Part shown: one piece after another, positions 37,630 to 45,663 of the stretch
Layout of the letters: every line of letters begins with the position of its first letter
Numbering within the stretch: the first letter of the stretch is position 1
Source: Anianabacter salinae
Lineage (GTDB): Bacteria; Pseudomonadota; Alphaproteobacteria; Rhodobacterales; Rhodobacteraceae
Direction: 5' to 3'
Assembly (NCBI RefSeq): GCF_019061145.1
Contig: NZ_JAHQZS010000002.1
Location: 124,001-188,000 of the forward strand
DNA length: 64,000 nt
Made by a program: the position numbers and the translations under genes
Notes under the pieces: generated by a model
Seen by the model: only the letters and a program-made list of their open reading frames with translations
The model's database searches: none
Told to the model about the DNA's origin: nothing

Positions 37630-38684
37630 TTGTTCGCCACCGCGCGCGCCGCCGCCATCGTGCCGCCACCGACGATTGCGTCGAGCGGGCCGCGATACAG
37701 CCCCCGGTCCTGCAGGATGCGCTGGAACGCCAGCGCGGTCTCACGCGTCCAGCGCGGGGTATTGCCATCCGGGCCACGGCGCAGGGTGTCGGCGTCGACT
37801 TCGCCAGTTTCTAGCGCGGCGATATAGTCGTCCGCCGCACGCTCAGGGTTCACGGTGGTGCCGATGCCGAATTCATGCAGCAGGCCGCGCGCGGCAAGCG
37901 CGTCGGGCAGACCTGCATCTACCGCCCGCGCCGTCCAATAGAAGCGCTGGAAGGGCGAAGGCGGCAGGCCCGGCAGATCGCGGGCGAACAAATCCGGCAG
38001 TTGCGACAGCGCATCGAGGCTGCCCTGACCTGCGGCGCTTGCCAGCAGGGTGCGCGCGCGGGTGACCGACGCGGCATCGCTCGCGCGGGTCTCCAGCAGC
38101 AGCGCCGCCAACCGCGCCTGCGCAAAGTGGTATCCGCTGTCCGCCGCCTCGCCCAAAAGCGCGATGGCCCGGTCGCTGTCACGGGACACGCCGCGCCCCA
38201 GCACATGCATCATGCCAAGCGTGGTCTGCGCGGCGGGATCGCCCTGTTCGATCCCCGCGCGGTAGCTGGCCAGCGCCTTTTCCACGTCGGGGCGGGTCCG
38301 GCCGATGCCGAAGTTGTAGTAGTCGCCGATCCGCGAATGTGCGGCGGCGATCCCGGCCTCGGCGGCCTGTCCGTAGAGATCAAGCGCCTCGTCGTGACGG
38401 CCGCGCGCCTGCGCGATGGTGGCGATGTGGAACAGCGCCGCGCCGTCACCTTCGGTTGCGGCGGCCTCGCAGGCGCTGCGCGCTTCGGCAAGGCGGGCGA
38501 ACATCGCCTTCTGCGCGTCGGCGCTGATCGGAACCTCGGCGCTGGGGGCTCCTGCGATCTGGGCGCACTGTTCGGCGACAGAGAGTTCAGCCGGGGCGGC
38601 GGCGTCGGTCTGGGCCAGCGCGGGGGCGGTGACGGCGAGCGCGGCAAGGACGGCGGCAAGGGCAGTCGGGGCTAAACGTGACAA
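37626..38684 (-). CDS. secreted Sel1-repeat (TPR-like) protein
   Basis: The protein has 352 residues if read from a TTG at 38684 (GAAGG eight bases upstream); no ATG or GTG offers a better signal peptide. The N-terminus is a clear signal peptide ending at APALA-QTDAAA. Residues about 70-300 contain several Sel1-type repeats (EAGIAAAHSRIGDYYNFGIG, GDPAAQTTLGMMHVLGRGV). The C-terminus (FQRILQDRGLYRGPLDAIVG) resembles a peptidoglycan-binding-like segment. It probably scaffolds envelope proteins in the periplasm. It is divergent from the UbiA operon. Confidence 0.78.
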   Translation of the reverse strand: MSRLAPTALAAVLAALAVTAPALAQTDAAAPAELSVAEQCAQIAGAPSAEVPISADAQKAMFARLAEARSACEAAATEGDGAALFHIATIAQARGRHDEALDLYGQAAEAGIAAAHSRIGDYYNFGIGRTRPDVEKALASYRAGIEQGDPAAQTTLGMMHVLGRGVSRDSDRAIALLGEAADSGYHFAQARLAALLLETRASDAASVTRARTLLASAAGQGSLDALSQLPDLFARDLPGLPPSPFQRFYWTARAVDAGLPDALAARGLLHEFGIGTTVNPERAADDYIAALETGEVDADTLRRGPDGNTPRWTRETALAFQRILQDRGLYRGPLDAIVGGGTMAAARAVANN

Positions 38685-38790
38685 GGATGTAACCTTCGGC
38701 TGAAAAATCCGTTTCCAGTCCAGTCTTAAGGGTGTCTTGAGTTCCTGTCGACACCGGCGCCCGGTAATCTTGACCCAAGGGGACTGCGCC

Positions 38791-40302
38791 GTGTCGCGCG
38801 GCGCTGATGCAATCACGAAGGTCACGGGTTTGGACGATTTCGCTGCACATCCCGAACGCGTTGGCGACACCGGGCGGATGATCGCCGCAGGGGTGGTGCT
38901 GGCCGTCGATCTGGACGGCACTCTTCTGCGCTCGGACATGCTGCACGAGACGCTGCTGGCCGCAGCGCACGCCGCGCCGATGACGGTTGTGCGCGCCGGA
39001 TTGGCGCTGCGCCGGGGCCGAGCTGCGCTGAAGGCTGAATTGGCCGAGGTGTCCGCGATCGACCCGGCCGGGCTGCCCTATGATGCCCGCGTATTGGACG
39101 AGATTGCACGCTGGCGCGCCGCCGGGGGGCGCACCGCGCTGGTGACGGCCAGCGATGCGCGGATCGCAGGCGCCATTGCCGCGCATCTGGATATCTTCGA
39201 CGAGGTGCATTCCAGCGACGGCGATCTGAACCTCAAGGGTGAGGCCAAGCGCCGCCATCTTGAAGCGGCCTTCGGTTCGGGCGGGTTCGTCTATGTCGGC
39301 GACAGCGCTGCCGACCTTGCCGTCTGGCCGGGCGCGGCGGCGGCGATCAGCGTGGGCGCAGCGCCGCGTGTGCGCCGCGCGCTCGACACCTTGGGCATTC
39401 CCGCACGCCATATCGGAGCGGACCGCAGACCGTTGCGCGCGATGCTGCGCGAGATGCGCCCGCACCAGTGGCTGAAGAACCTTCTGGTGTTCCTGCCGCT
39501 TCTGGCCGACCACGCCTTTGACACTGGCAGCGTTCTGGCGGCGGTGGCGGCCTTCGCGGCGCTGTCGATGATGGCGTCGGCCGGCTATGTGGCGAACGAT
39601 CTTCTGGATCTCGAAGACGACCGTAACCATCCGCGCAAGCGCGCGCGCCCGATCGCGTCCGGCGAATTGCCCATCGCGGCGGCTGTGGGACTTTGCGGCG
39701 CACTGGTGCTTGCGGGCGCGGCGATCGCGCTGGCCGTGTCGCCGCTGCTCCTTGGGCTTGTGGTGATCTACCTTGCCACGACGCTGACCTATTCGGTCTG
39801 GCTCAAACGGCACCGGCTGATCGACATCTGCACGCTTGCGGCGCTCTATACCCTGCGGATCGCGGCAGGAACCATCGCCATCGCGGCAGAGCCGTCGGTG
39901 TGGATGTTCGCGTTCTCGCTGTTCCTGTTCTTCTCGCTCGCCGCCGTCAAACGGCTGGGCGAGTTGTCGGGCGAGGGCACCGGCGCGCGCGCCGCCAGCC
40001 GCCGTGGCTATACCCCGTCGGACCGCAGCGTCATCATGCAGATGGCGGTGTCCTCGGGCTATGTCGCGGTGCTGGTGCTGGCGCTTTACGTCGACGAGGC
40101 GCGGGCGCGGGTGAATTTTGGAGAGCCTTGGATGCTGTGGGCGGTGTGCCCGGTGCTGCTGGCCTGGCTGAGCCTGATGGTGATGGAGGCTGGGCGCGGC
40201 GAGATGCACGACGATCCCATCGTTCACACCTTGCGCGATCCGAAAAGCCGCTGGCTGATCCTTGCGATGGGCGCGCTGATCCTGGGCGCGGTGGCGTTGT
40301 GA
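38791..40302 (+). CDS. HAD phosphatase-UbiA prenyltransferase fusion, probable polyprenyl-phosphate phosphoribosyltransferase
   Basis: The protein has 503 residues from a GTG at 38791, seven bases after AAGGGGA. The N-terminal HAD domain shows DLDGTLLRS (Asp40, Asp42), LVTASD, a Lys in NLKGEAKR, and YVGDSAADLAVW. The C-terminal UbiA domain has about nine helices and NDLLDLEDDRNHPRKR (NDxxDxxxD, residues 269-277), plus YSVWLKRHRLIDI and KRLGELSGEG. The HPRKRxRPIASG extension is that of DPPR synthases (mycobacterial Rv3806c), not ubiquinone UbiA. It probably attaches phosphoribose to a polyprenyl phosphate; the HAD domain could remove the 5-phosphate. Confidence 0.8.
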   Translation: MSRGADAITKVTGLDDFAAHPERVGDTGRMIAAGVVLAVDLDGTLLRSDMLHETLLAAAHAAPMTVVRAGLALRRGRAALKAELAEVSAIDPAGLPYDARVLDEIARWRAAGGRTALVTASDARIAGAIAAHLDIFDEVHSSDGDLNLKGEAKRRHLEAAFGSGGFVYVGDSAADLAVWPGAAAAISVGAAPRVRRALDTLGIPARHIGADRRPLRAMLREMRPHQWLKNLLVFLPLLADHAFDTGSVLAAVAAFAALSMMASAGYVANDLLDLEDDRNHPRKRARPIASGELPIAAAVGLCGALVLAGAAIALAVSPLLLGLVVIYLATTLTYSVWLKRHRLIDICTLAALYTLRIAAGTIAIAAEPSVWMFAFSLFLFFSLAAVKRLGELSGEGTGARAASRRGYTPSDRSVIMQMAVSSGYVAVLVLALYVDEARARVNFGEPWMLWAVCPVLLAWLSLMVMEAGRGEMHDDPIVHTLRDPKSRWLILAMGALILGAVAL

Positions 40303-40715
40303 CGACGGGCGGGCTGGTGGTTCGTTATGCCTTGTTCGCGGTGGTGGCCACGGTGGCCAACCTTGGCGTGCAGCGCGCGGTGTTCTGGATCGGCGGCGAC
40401 AGCGCGGGCTGGTTCGTGCTGGCGATGGCGGCGGGCACGGGCGCGGGACTGGTGGTCAAGTTCGTCGCCGACGCGGTGTGGATCTTTGACGAGGTGCCGA
40501 CCAGTCTGCGCGGCGGAACCTCGGCGTTCCTTCTGTATACGGCGACGGGCGCGGTCACGACGCTGCTGTTCTGGGTGACGGAAACCGGGTTCTGGCTGTG
40601 GTTCGGCACCGATGCGGCGCGCGAGGCGGGGGCGGTGATCGGGCTCGCCTTCGGCTACACGGTGAAATACCGGCTCGACCGGCGCTTCGTGTTCCGCGCG
40701 GGGCGCTCGGCATGA
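40299..40715 (+). CDS. GtrA-family small membrane protein
   Basis: The 138-residue protein has four hydrophobic helices and the GtrA hallmarks (RYALFAVVATVANLGVQRAV near the start, VKFVADAVWIFD in the middle, and the closing YTVKYRLDRRFVF). GtrA proteins help move or present polyprenyl-linked sugars across the membrane; mycobacterial Rv3789, next to dprE1, belongs to this family. Start GTG overlaps the UbiA stop (GTGA) and its own stop overlaps the next ATG. Confidence 0.88.
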   Translation: MTTGGLVVRYALFAVVATVANLGVQRAVFWIGGDSAGWFVLAMAAGTGAGLVVKFVADAVWIFDEVPTSLRGGTSAFLLYTATGAVTTLLFWVTETGFWLWFGTDAAREAGAVIGLAFGYTVKYRLDRRFVFRAGRSA

Positions 40716-42040
40716 TCGAGACGCTGTCAGGCTGGGGCCGAACGCCGCGCATCGCCTGCGACGTGCTGCGCCCGCGCACCGAGGCGCAGATCGCCGCCGC
40801 GCTGGGGCGGGGCAGCCTGATCGCGCGGGGCAACGGGCGGGCCTATGGCGATGCCGCCCTCAATGCCGGGCTGACAGTCGACATGCGCGGCATGGATCAC
40901 ATGCTGGGCTTCGATCCCGAAACCGGCGTGCTGGAGGCGGAAGCGGGCGTCCTGTTGTCCGAGATCATCGCCGCCTTCCTGCCGCGCGGCTGGTTCCTGC
41001 CGGTCACGCCGGGCACAAAGTTCGTCACGCTCGGTGGCGCCATCGCGGCGGATGTGCACGGCAAGAACCACCATATCGACGGGTCCTTCGGCGCCTTCGT
41101 CGACTGGATCGACGTGATGGGAGCGGACGGCGACGTGATCCGCTGCCGCAAGTCCGAGAACGGCGATCTGTTCCGCATGACGCTGGGCGGCATGGGCCTG
41201 ACAGGCGTGATCCTGCGCGCCGGGCTCCGGCTGCGGCCGGTGGAGTCCGCCTGGATCGTGCAAGAGACGACCGCCGCGCCGGATCTGGACGCGCTGCTGA
41301 ATCTGTTCGAGGCGCAGGCGGACCGTCCCTACCTTGTGGCCTGGGTCGATTGCACGACACGGGGGGCGGGCCTTGGGCGCGGGATCGCGATGGCGGGGCG
41401 GCACGCGGCGCTGGACGATCTGACGCCGGGCAAGCGGGCGCGCCCGTTCGAGACCCCGGCCCGGCGGGCGCGGCGCCTGCCGGTGGACCTGCCGCAGCTT
41501 GCGCTGAACCGCTTTACCGCGCGGGCGTTCAACGCCGCCTATTACCGCAATGGCGCGCGCGAGGCTGGCACCGCGCTTGTGGATTGGGACAGCTACTTCT
41601 ACCCGCTCGACGCGGTGCTGGACTGGAACCGCGCCTATGGTCGGCGGGGGTTCTACCAGTTCCAGTGCGTGATCCCGCTCGCGCAGGGGCGCGCCGGCAT
41701 CCGCGCGCTGATCGAAACGGTCGCGGCGTCCGGGCGGGGCGCGTTCCTGTCGGTGCTCAAGCAACTCGGCCCGTCCTCGGGTGCGCTGTCGTTCCCGATG
41801 GAGGGCTACACGCTGGCGCTCGACTTCCCGCGCGCGGCGTGGTCCGAGCGGCTGATGGAACGGCTCGATTCGATCACGCTGGCCCACGGCGGGCGATTCT
41901 ACCTCGCCAAGGACGCGCGGCTGGCGCGCGGCACGTTCCGGTCGGCGGAGACCCGCGCACAAGACTTTGCCGAGGCGCGGCGCGCGGCGGGGCACTCTGG
42001 CGTCTTCGGATCGGCGCAATCGGAAAGGCTGGGACTATGA
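40712..42040 (+). CDS. DprE1-like FAD-dependent decaprenylphospho-ribose 2-oxidase
   Basis: The 442-residue VAO-type flavoprotein has GNGRAYGDAALN (residues 40-51) and PGTKFVTLGGAIAADVHGKN (100-119) for FAD, matching DprE1; His116 corresponds to DprE1 His132 and Lys400 (YLAKDAR) to Lys418. The position of mycobacterial Cys387 (target of benzothiazinones) is Ala369 (TLALDFP). The usual role is oxidising polyprenylphospho-ribose at C2, the first half of ribose-to-arabinose epimerisation. ATGA overlaps on both sides tie it to GtrA and the DprE2-like gene. Confidence 0.86.
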   Translation: MIETLSGWGRTPRIACDVLRPRTEAQIAAALGRGSLIARGNGRAYGDAALNAGLTVDMRGMDHMLGFDPETGVLEAEAGVLLSEIIAAFLPRGWFLPVTPGTKFVTLGGAIAADVHGKNHHIDGSFGAFVDWIDVMGADGDVIRCRKSENGDLFRMTLGGMGLTGVILRAGLRLRPVESAWIVQETTAAPDLDALLNLFEAQADRPYLVAWVDCTTRGAGLGRGIAMAGRHAALDDLTPGKRARPFETPARRARRLPVDLPQLALNRFTARAFNAAYYRNGAREAGTALVDWDSYFYPLDAVLDWNRAYGRRGFYQFQCVIPLAQGRAGIRALIETVAASGRGAFLSVLKQLGPSSGALSFPMEGYTLALDFPRAAWSERLMERLDSITLAHGGRFYLAKDARLARGTFRSAETRAQDFAEARRAAGHSGVFGSAQSERLGL

Positions 42041-42771
42041 CGAAAAGCGTTCTGATCCTCGGGGCGGGGTCTGACATGGCCAAGGCCACGGCGCGGCTTT
42101 ATGCGTCGAAAGGATACGCCGTGCGACTGGCCGGGCGGTCGCCGGAACGGTTCGAGACGCTGGTCGCCGATCTGCGCACCCGCAGCGACGTCGACGCCTC
42201 CTGCCATGCCTTCGACGCGCTGGCCCCCGAGGGGCACAAGGCCTTCGTGGATGCCCTGCCGGACTTGCCCGACGTGGCGATCTGCTTTGTCGGGGCGATG
42301 GGCCAACAGTCTGAAAACGCGGCCGATCCTCTGAAGGGCGTCGAGGTGATGCGCGCGACCTTCGAGGGGCCTGCATCGGTGCTGGCGCATCTGGCCAACG
42401 GGATGGAGGCGCGCGGGTCGGGCACGCTGGTCGGGGTCAGCTCGGTCGCGGGCGACCGGGGGCGGGCGACGAACTATGTCTATGGCTCGGCCAAGGCCGG
42501 GTTCACCGCCTTCCTGTCGGGGCTGCGCAACCGGCTGGCCAAGCGCGGCGTGCATGTCGTCACCGTCAAGCCCGGCTTTGTCGCCACCGCCATGACCGAG
42601 GGCATGGACACGCCCAAGCCGCTGACCGCCGACGCGCAGGAAGTCGCCGACGCGATTTTTGCTGCGGTTGCGAAGGGCCGGAACATCATCTACGTCCGCC
42701 CCCTCTGGCGGCTGGTGATGGCCGTGATCGTTTCCATACCGGAACCGATCTTTAAGAAACTGAACCTATGA
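42037..42771 (+). CDS. DprE2-like short-chain dehydrogenase
   Basis: The 244-residue SDR has the nucleotide-binding GAGSDMAKATARLYA (in DprE2 style rather than TGxxxGIG), and the catalytic SSVAGDRGRATNYVYGSAKAG with Ser, Tyr and Lys. It ends in a hydrophobic/basic tail (WRLVMAVIVSIPEPIFKKL) that may touch the membrane, as in DprE2. It should reduce the 2-keto intermediate to the arabinofuranosyl lipid using NAD(P)H. Last of the four-gene coupled operon. Confidence 0.86.
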   Translation: MTKSVLILGAGSDMAKATARLYASKGYAVRLAGRSPERFETLVADLRTRSDVDASCHAFDALAPEGHKAFVDALPDLPDVAICFVGAMGQQSENAADPLKGVEVMRATFEGPASVLAHLANGMEARGSGTLVGVSSVAGDRGRATNYVYGSAKAGFTAFLSGLRNRLAKRGVHVVTVKPGFVATAMTEGMDTPKPLTADAQEVADAIFAAVAKGRNIIYVRPLWRLVMAVIVSIPEPIFKKLNL

Positions 42772-42843
42772 GCCGGGTATCCTTTCGGCCCTGAACCGGG
42801 CCAGTGGATGAACGATTGGGCGGGTTGCCGCCGGAATGGCGTC

Positions 42844-42859
42844 TGGCACGCGCCATGCA
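42844..42859 (+). promoter_or_regulatory. possible sigma-54 (-24/-12) promoter
   Basis: TGGCACGCGCCATGCA matches the sigma-54 consensus TGGCACG-N4-TTGCA with one mismatch, and keeps the essential GG-N10-GC spacing. It lies 64 bases before the ATG at 42923. The four middle bases are unconstrained, so chance occurrence in GC-rich DNA is possible, and no enhancer-binding protein gene is adjacent. Confidence 0.4.
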
Positions 42860-42922
42860 GAAAGCTTTTGTTGCGGCATGGGCTGGTTGGCACTACCGAT
42901 TGTGCAAGAGGGACAGATCGAC

Positions 42923-44578
42923 ATGTTATTCGACACCGGGGACACGGTCGAAAAGACAGGTATGTTCACGCTGCGCGGCCCGATGGGCCTGTCGTTGGCG
43001 GGGGCGCTTCTGGCCACGGTTGCGCTTGGGGGCTACTTTGGCCTGACAGCGCTTGGAACCGCAGACCGGCAGCCTTCTGCAGTGATCGAAGTTACACCGC
43101 TCGCTCCACCGATTGAAGAAAGCGCAGCCTCCGGCGTGCTGCTTCCGTCTGGGGGGCCTGAAACCGTCATCACGCAGGTGCCGCGCGGACAGCGTCCCGG
43201 CAGTGCAGTGCCCGATGCGGCCGCGCTGGCCGAGGATGGAAGCAGCGGGCGTCACCCGACCATCCGGGTCGTGCGCGGTGCGCCGCCCGTCGTTCCACGC
43301 CTGCGTCCGCAAACCGCCGATGTCACCGTCCTGCGCCTTGCGCGCGGTCTGACGACCGAGCAGGCGCTTGCCCTGCCGCGCCCGGTGCTGCGCCCCGAGG
43401 CGGTAGCCGTCCGCGACACCATCATCGCCGCGCTCGATCAGGGCGCCGACATCGAAACGCCCGTGCTCGGCGGTCAGCCTGATGTGCCGCTGCGCCGTCC
43501 CGTGCCGCGCCCCGACCGGCTGGTTCCGGCAGAGCGGGTTGCCGAGGCGCCCGAAGCCGCATCCGAAGAACAGCCGTTGTCGCCGCTGATCGTGGCGTCC
43601 AGCCCGCTGCCGCAGCCGCGCAGCCCGCGCCTTGCAGCGCTCGCCCGCGCCCGGATCGTCGCCCCGGCATCCCCGGTGCAGCCCGCGCCCGAGACTGTCA
43701 CCGTGGCGCGCGCCGAGCCGCTGGATGACACCGTCCAGTCCGCGCGGCTCGAAGTGCCCGATATCGGTATCGACAAGGGGCCGCGCATGTCAGCCTGTTC
43801 CGCAGCGATGGCGCGCGGCATTCCGCGCCGGCCCGGCAATGCCCCCGGCGGCAGCAGCGTGATTAACGCGGTTGCCGGCATCGGAGGAGCCTCGCGCGAT
43901 GGGCGCATCGTCTCCGAGGTTCTGCGCGGCAATGTCCCGGACAGCATCCGAACCCTGCGCCCCGTGCACCTGCGCGGCACCGTGAGCGGGCGGCCGACCG
44001 ACATCACCGTCTGCGTGACCTCGGACTATCTTGCCGTCGGGTCGGATGGCGACAACATCCGCGTGCCGTTGGGCCTGCCTGCCGCGATGCAGGTGGCGCG
44101 CAGCTTTGACATGGTTCTGCCCACGACGCGCATTGTCGATGCGGTCTACCGCCAGGCCGATCTCAAGGTCGCACCGTCGCCGATGACGCCCGGGCCGCAG
44201 ATGTCCTCGACCGCGTATTTCGCGCAGCACGACCAGACGGTCGATGCGCAGATCCGCAGCCGCACGTCGCGGGGCGACCTGCTGACGGCGGGGCACAAGA
44301 AGGACTTGGTGATCGCGAATCGCCTGAACGAGATGTGGGGCAGGGTGGCGATCTATGGCTGGCACCGCACCAACGGCACACCGATCCAGCCGCTGTCGAC
44401 GGTGCATGGCGCGAATTATGCAGACTACAGCCACGGCATCCGGCTGGTGGCCCGCACCGCCATCGTCGATGGGCGTGCGGTCGACCTGATGGACCTTTTG
44501 GCCGATCCGCAATACGCGGCGGTGCTAAATTCGGACGGGCCGCTGCGGAACACCGCGCGCTACGCTTCGCTTCAGTAG
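42923..44578 (+). CDS. membrane-anchored proline-rich protein of unknown function
   Basis: The product has 551 residues from the ATG at 42923. A short cytoplasmic N-terminus and one membrane helix (about 23-43) lead into a periplasmic region rich in Pro, Arg and Ala (about 55-290), then a folded C-terminal domain (about 290-551) with ACSAAMARGIPRRPGNAPG, VCVTSDYLAVGSDGDN, the segment TAGHKKDLVI and WHRTNGTPIQPLSTVHGANY. I recognise no characterised family. His-rich C-terminal motifs (HKKD, GWHRTNG, VHGANYADYSHG) look like an active or metal site. It follows the arabinose-lipid operon but probably has its own promoter; a strong terminator follows. Confidence 0.65.
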   Translation: MLFDTGDTVEKTGMFTLRGPMGLSLAGALLATVALGGYFGLTALGTADRQPSAVIEVTPLAPPIEESAASGVLLPSGGPETVITQVPRGQRPGSAVPDAAALAEDGSSGRHPTIRVVRGAPPVVPRLRPQTADVTVLRLARGLTTEQALALPRPVLRPEAVAVRDTIIAALDQGADIETPVLGGQPDVPLRRPVPRPDRLVPAERVAEAPEAASEEQPLSPLIVASSPLPQPRSPRLAALARARIVAPASPVQPAPETVTVARAEPLDDTVQSARLEVPDIGIDKGPRMSACSAAMARGIPRRPGNAPGGSSVINAVAGIGGASRDGRIVSEVLRGNVPDSIRTLRPVHLRGTVSGRPTDITVCVTSDYLAVGSDGDNIRVPLGLPAAMQVARSFDMVLPTTRIVDAVYRQADLKVAPSPMTPGPQMSSTAYFAQHDQTVDAQIRSRTSRGDLLTAGHKKDLVIANRLNEMWGRVAIYGWHRTNGTPIQPLSTVHGANYADYSHGIRLVARTAIVDGRAVDLMDLLADPQYAAVLNSDGPLRNTARYASLQ

Positions 44579-44596
44579 CGCGCCGAGGCAGACATG

Positions 44597-44633
44597 AAAA
44601 AGCCCCGTGCGATGCACTCGCGCGGGGCTTTTT
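44597..44633. terminator. strong bidirectional intrinsic terminator
   Basis: AAAAAGCCCCG (44597-44607) pairs with CGGGGCTTTTT (44623-44633), and inner bases extend the stem to about 16 pairs with a TGCAC loop and one G-U pair. A-run and T-run on either side allow termination from both directions, between the convergent proline-rich protein gene and the SUMF1-type gene. Confidence 0.92.
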
Positions 44634-44651
44634 CTTTGTCCGGCCCTTGGC

Positions 44652-45662
44652 TTACTTCACGTCCTTGAAGCAGCGGAACCCAAGGTGATAATTGTGATGG
44701 CTTGCCGCCGACATCACCCGCGTTCCGTGCCAGAACGGGGCGCGCCAGCGTGACCAGTGTTCATGCGCGCGGATCTGGTCCCAGATGAACCAGCTGCCCT
44801 TCATCTCGGTCGCACCGAGCGTGGTCGACCCTGCGCTTGCCATCTGGTCGAGGGCCAGCGGCAGGTTCATGTGCTCGGCCGCGTTTCCGTCGATGTCGTA
44901 GACGCCCAGCGGGCTTTTGCACGCCGGGAACGAGCCGACGGGATAGGTGTTCGACCCGCAGCCCGTAAAGCTGCCGCCGTTGCAGCTGCCGGACTTGGAA
45001 CTGCCCGTCGCGCAGACGCCGCTGCGCCATTCGCCGATGGAATAGGTGCCGCGCGTGGGGGCGTATTTCGCGTTGTGATACGCGCGGATCGTGTTCACGG
45101 CGGGGGACAGACCCATGCCGCGAACCCGCTCGAACGGATAGTCGGGCGGGGTCAACTGCCCGGCGGATGCGCCTTCCCATTCATGCGCGTCGCCCATGCG
45201 CTTGCCCTCGGCGGCACAAATGCGCGCGGCCTCGTCGGCGCGGACCCAGACCACCGGATAGGCCAGCGGCACGTTCGGGTACTCGAACATGTCGGCGCAG
45301 ACGGTCGCATCCTCGGGGCGCTGGGTCGCCGGATCGTAAAGCGGCGCCATCCACTTGCCGCCGCAGATCCGTTCCCAGGCGGGGTTGCGATAGCTTTCGC
45401 GCACGCTGTCCACGCTGCCGCCAAGGCGCGCGGCGGCCTGTTCCGGCGTCAGGGGGTGGCGTGTGACGGCGGGGTTGCCTTGGCCGATCACCGACGATCC
45501 CGCGAAGACCTGCTTGATCGCAGCGATCTGGCCCGCGCTGACCCCGCGCTCGCGCTGCATCAGCGCGAACATCGCGTCGTTGTTCTGGCTGAGGGTTTGC
45601 GCGGGAACGGCGGTCGCCGTCACGCAGGCAAGGGCGGCAGTCAGGGCAATCCGGCGCAGCAT
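44652..45662 (-). CDS. secreted SUMF1/formylglycine-generating-enzyme-like protein
   Basis: The 336-residue protein starts at the ATG at 45662. A signal peptide of about 21 residues ends at AVPAQ. The rest resembles the SUMF1/PvdO fold: YPVVWVRADEAARICAAEGKRM (like YPV..V.W..A..YC.W.GKRLPT), GVYDIDGNAAEHMNL (the GNVWEW position) and a closing HHNYHLGFRCFKD. Many cysteines in the centre (SGVCATGSSKSGSCNGGSF) suggest disulfides. Substrate unknown. It lies one base after the 578-residue protein gene, so they form one transcript and probably one periplasmic system. Confidence 0.78.
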   Translation of the reverse strand: MLRRIALTAALACVTATAVPAQTLSQNNDAMFALMQRERGVSAGQIAAIKQVFAGSSVIGQGNPAVTRHPLTPEQAAARLGGSVDSVRESYRNPAWERICGGKWMAPLYDPATQRPEDATVCADMFEYPNVPLAYPVVWVRADEAARICAAEGKRMGDAHEWEGASAGQLTPPDYPFERVRGMGLSPAVNTIRAYHNAKYAPTRGTYSIGEWRSGVCATGSSKSGSCNGGSFTGCGSNTYPVGSFPACKSPLGVYDIDGNAAEHMNLPLALDQMASAGSTTLGATEMKGSWFIWDQIRAHEHWSRWRAPFWHGTRVMSAASHHNYHLGFRCFKDVK

Positions 45663-45663
45663 G

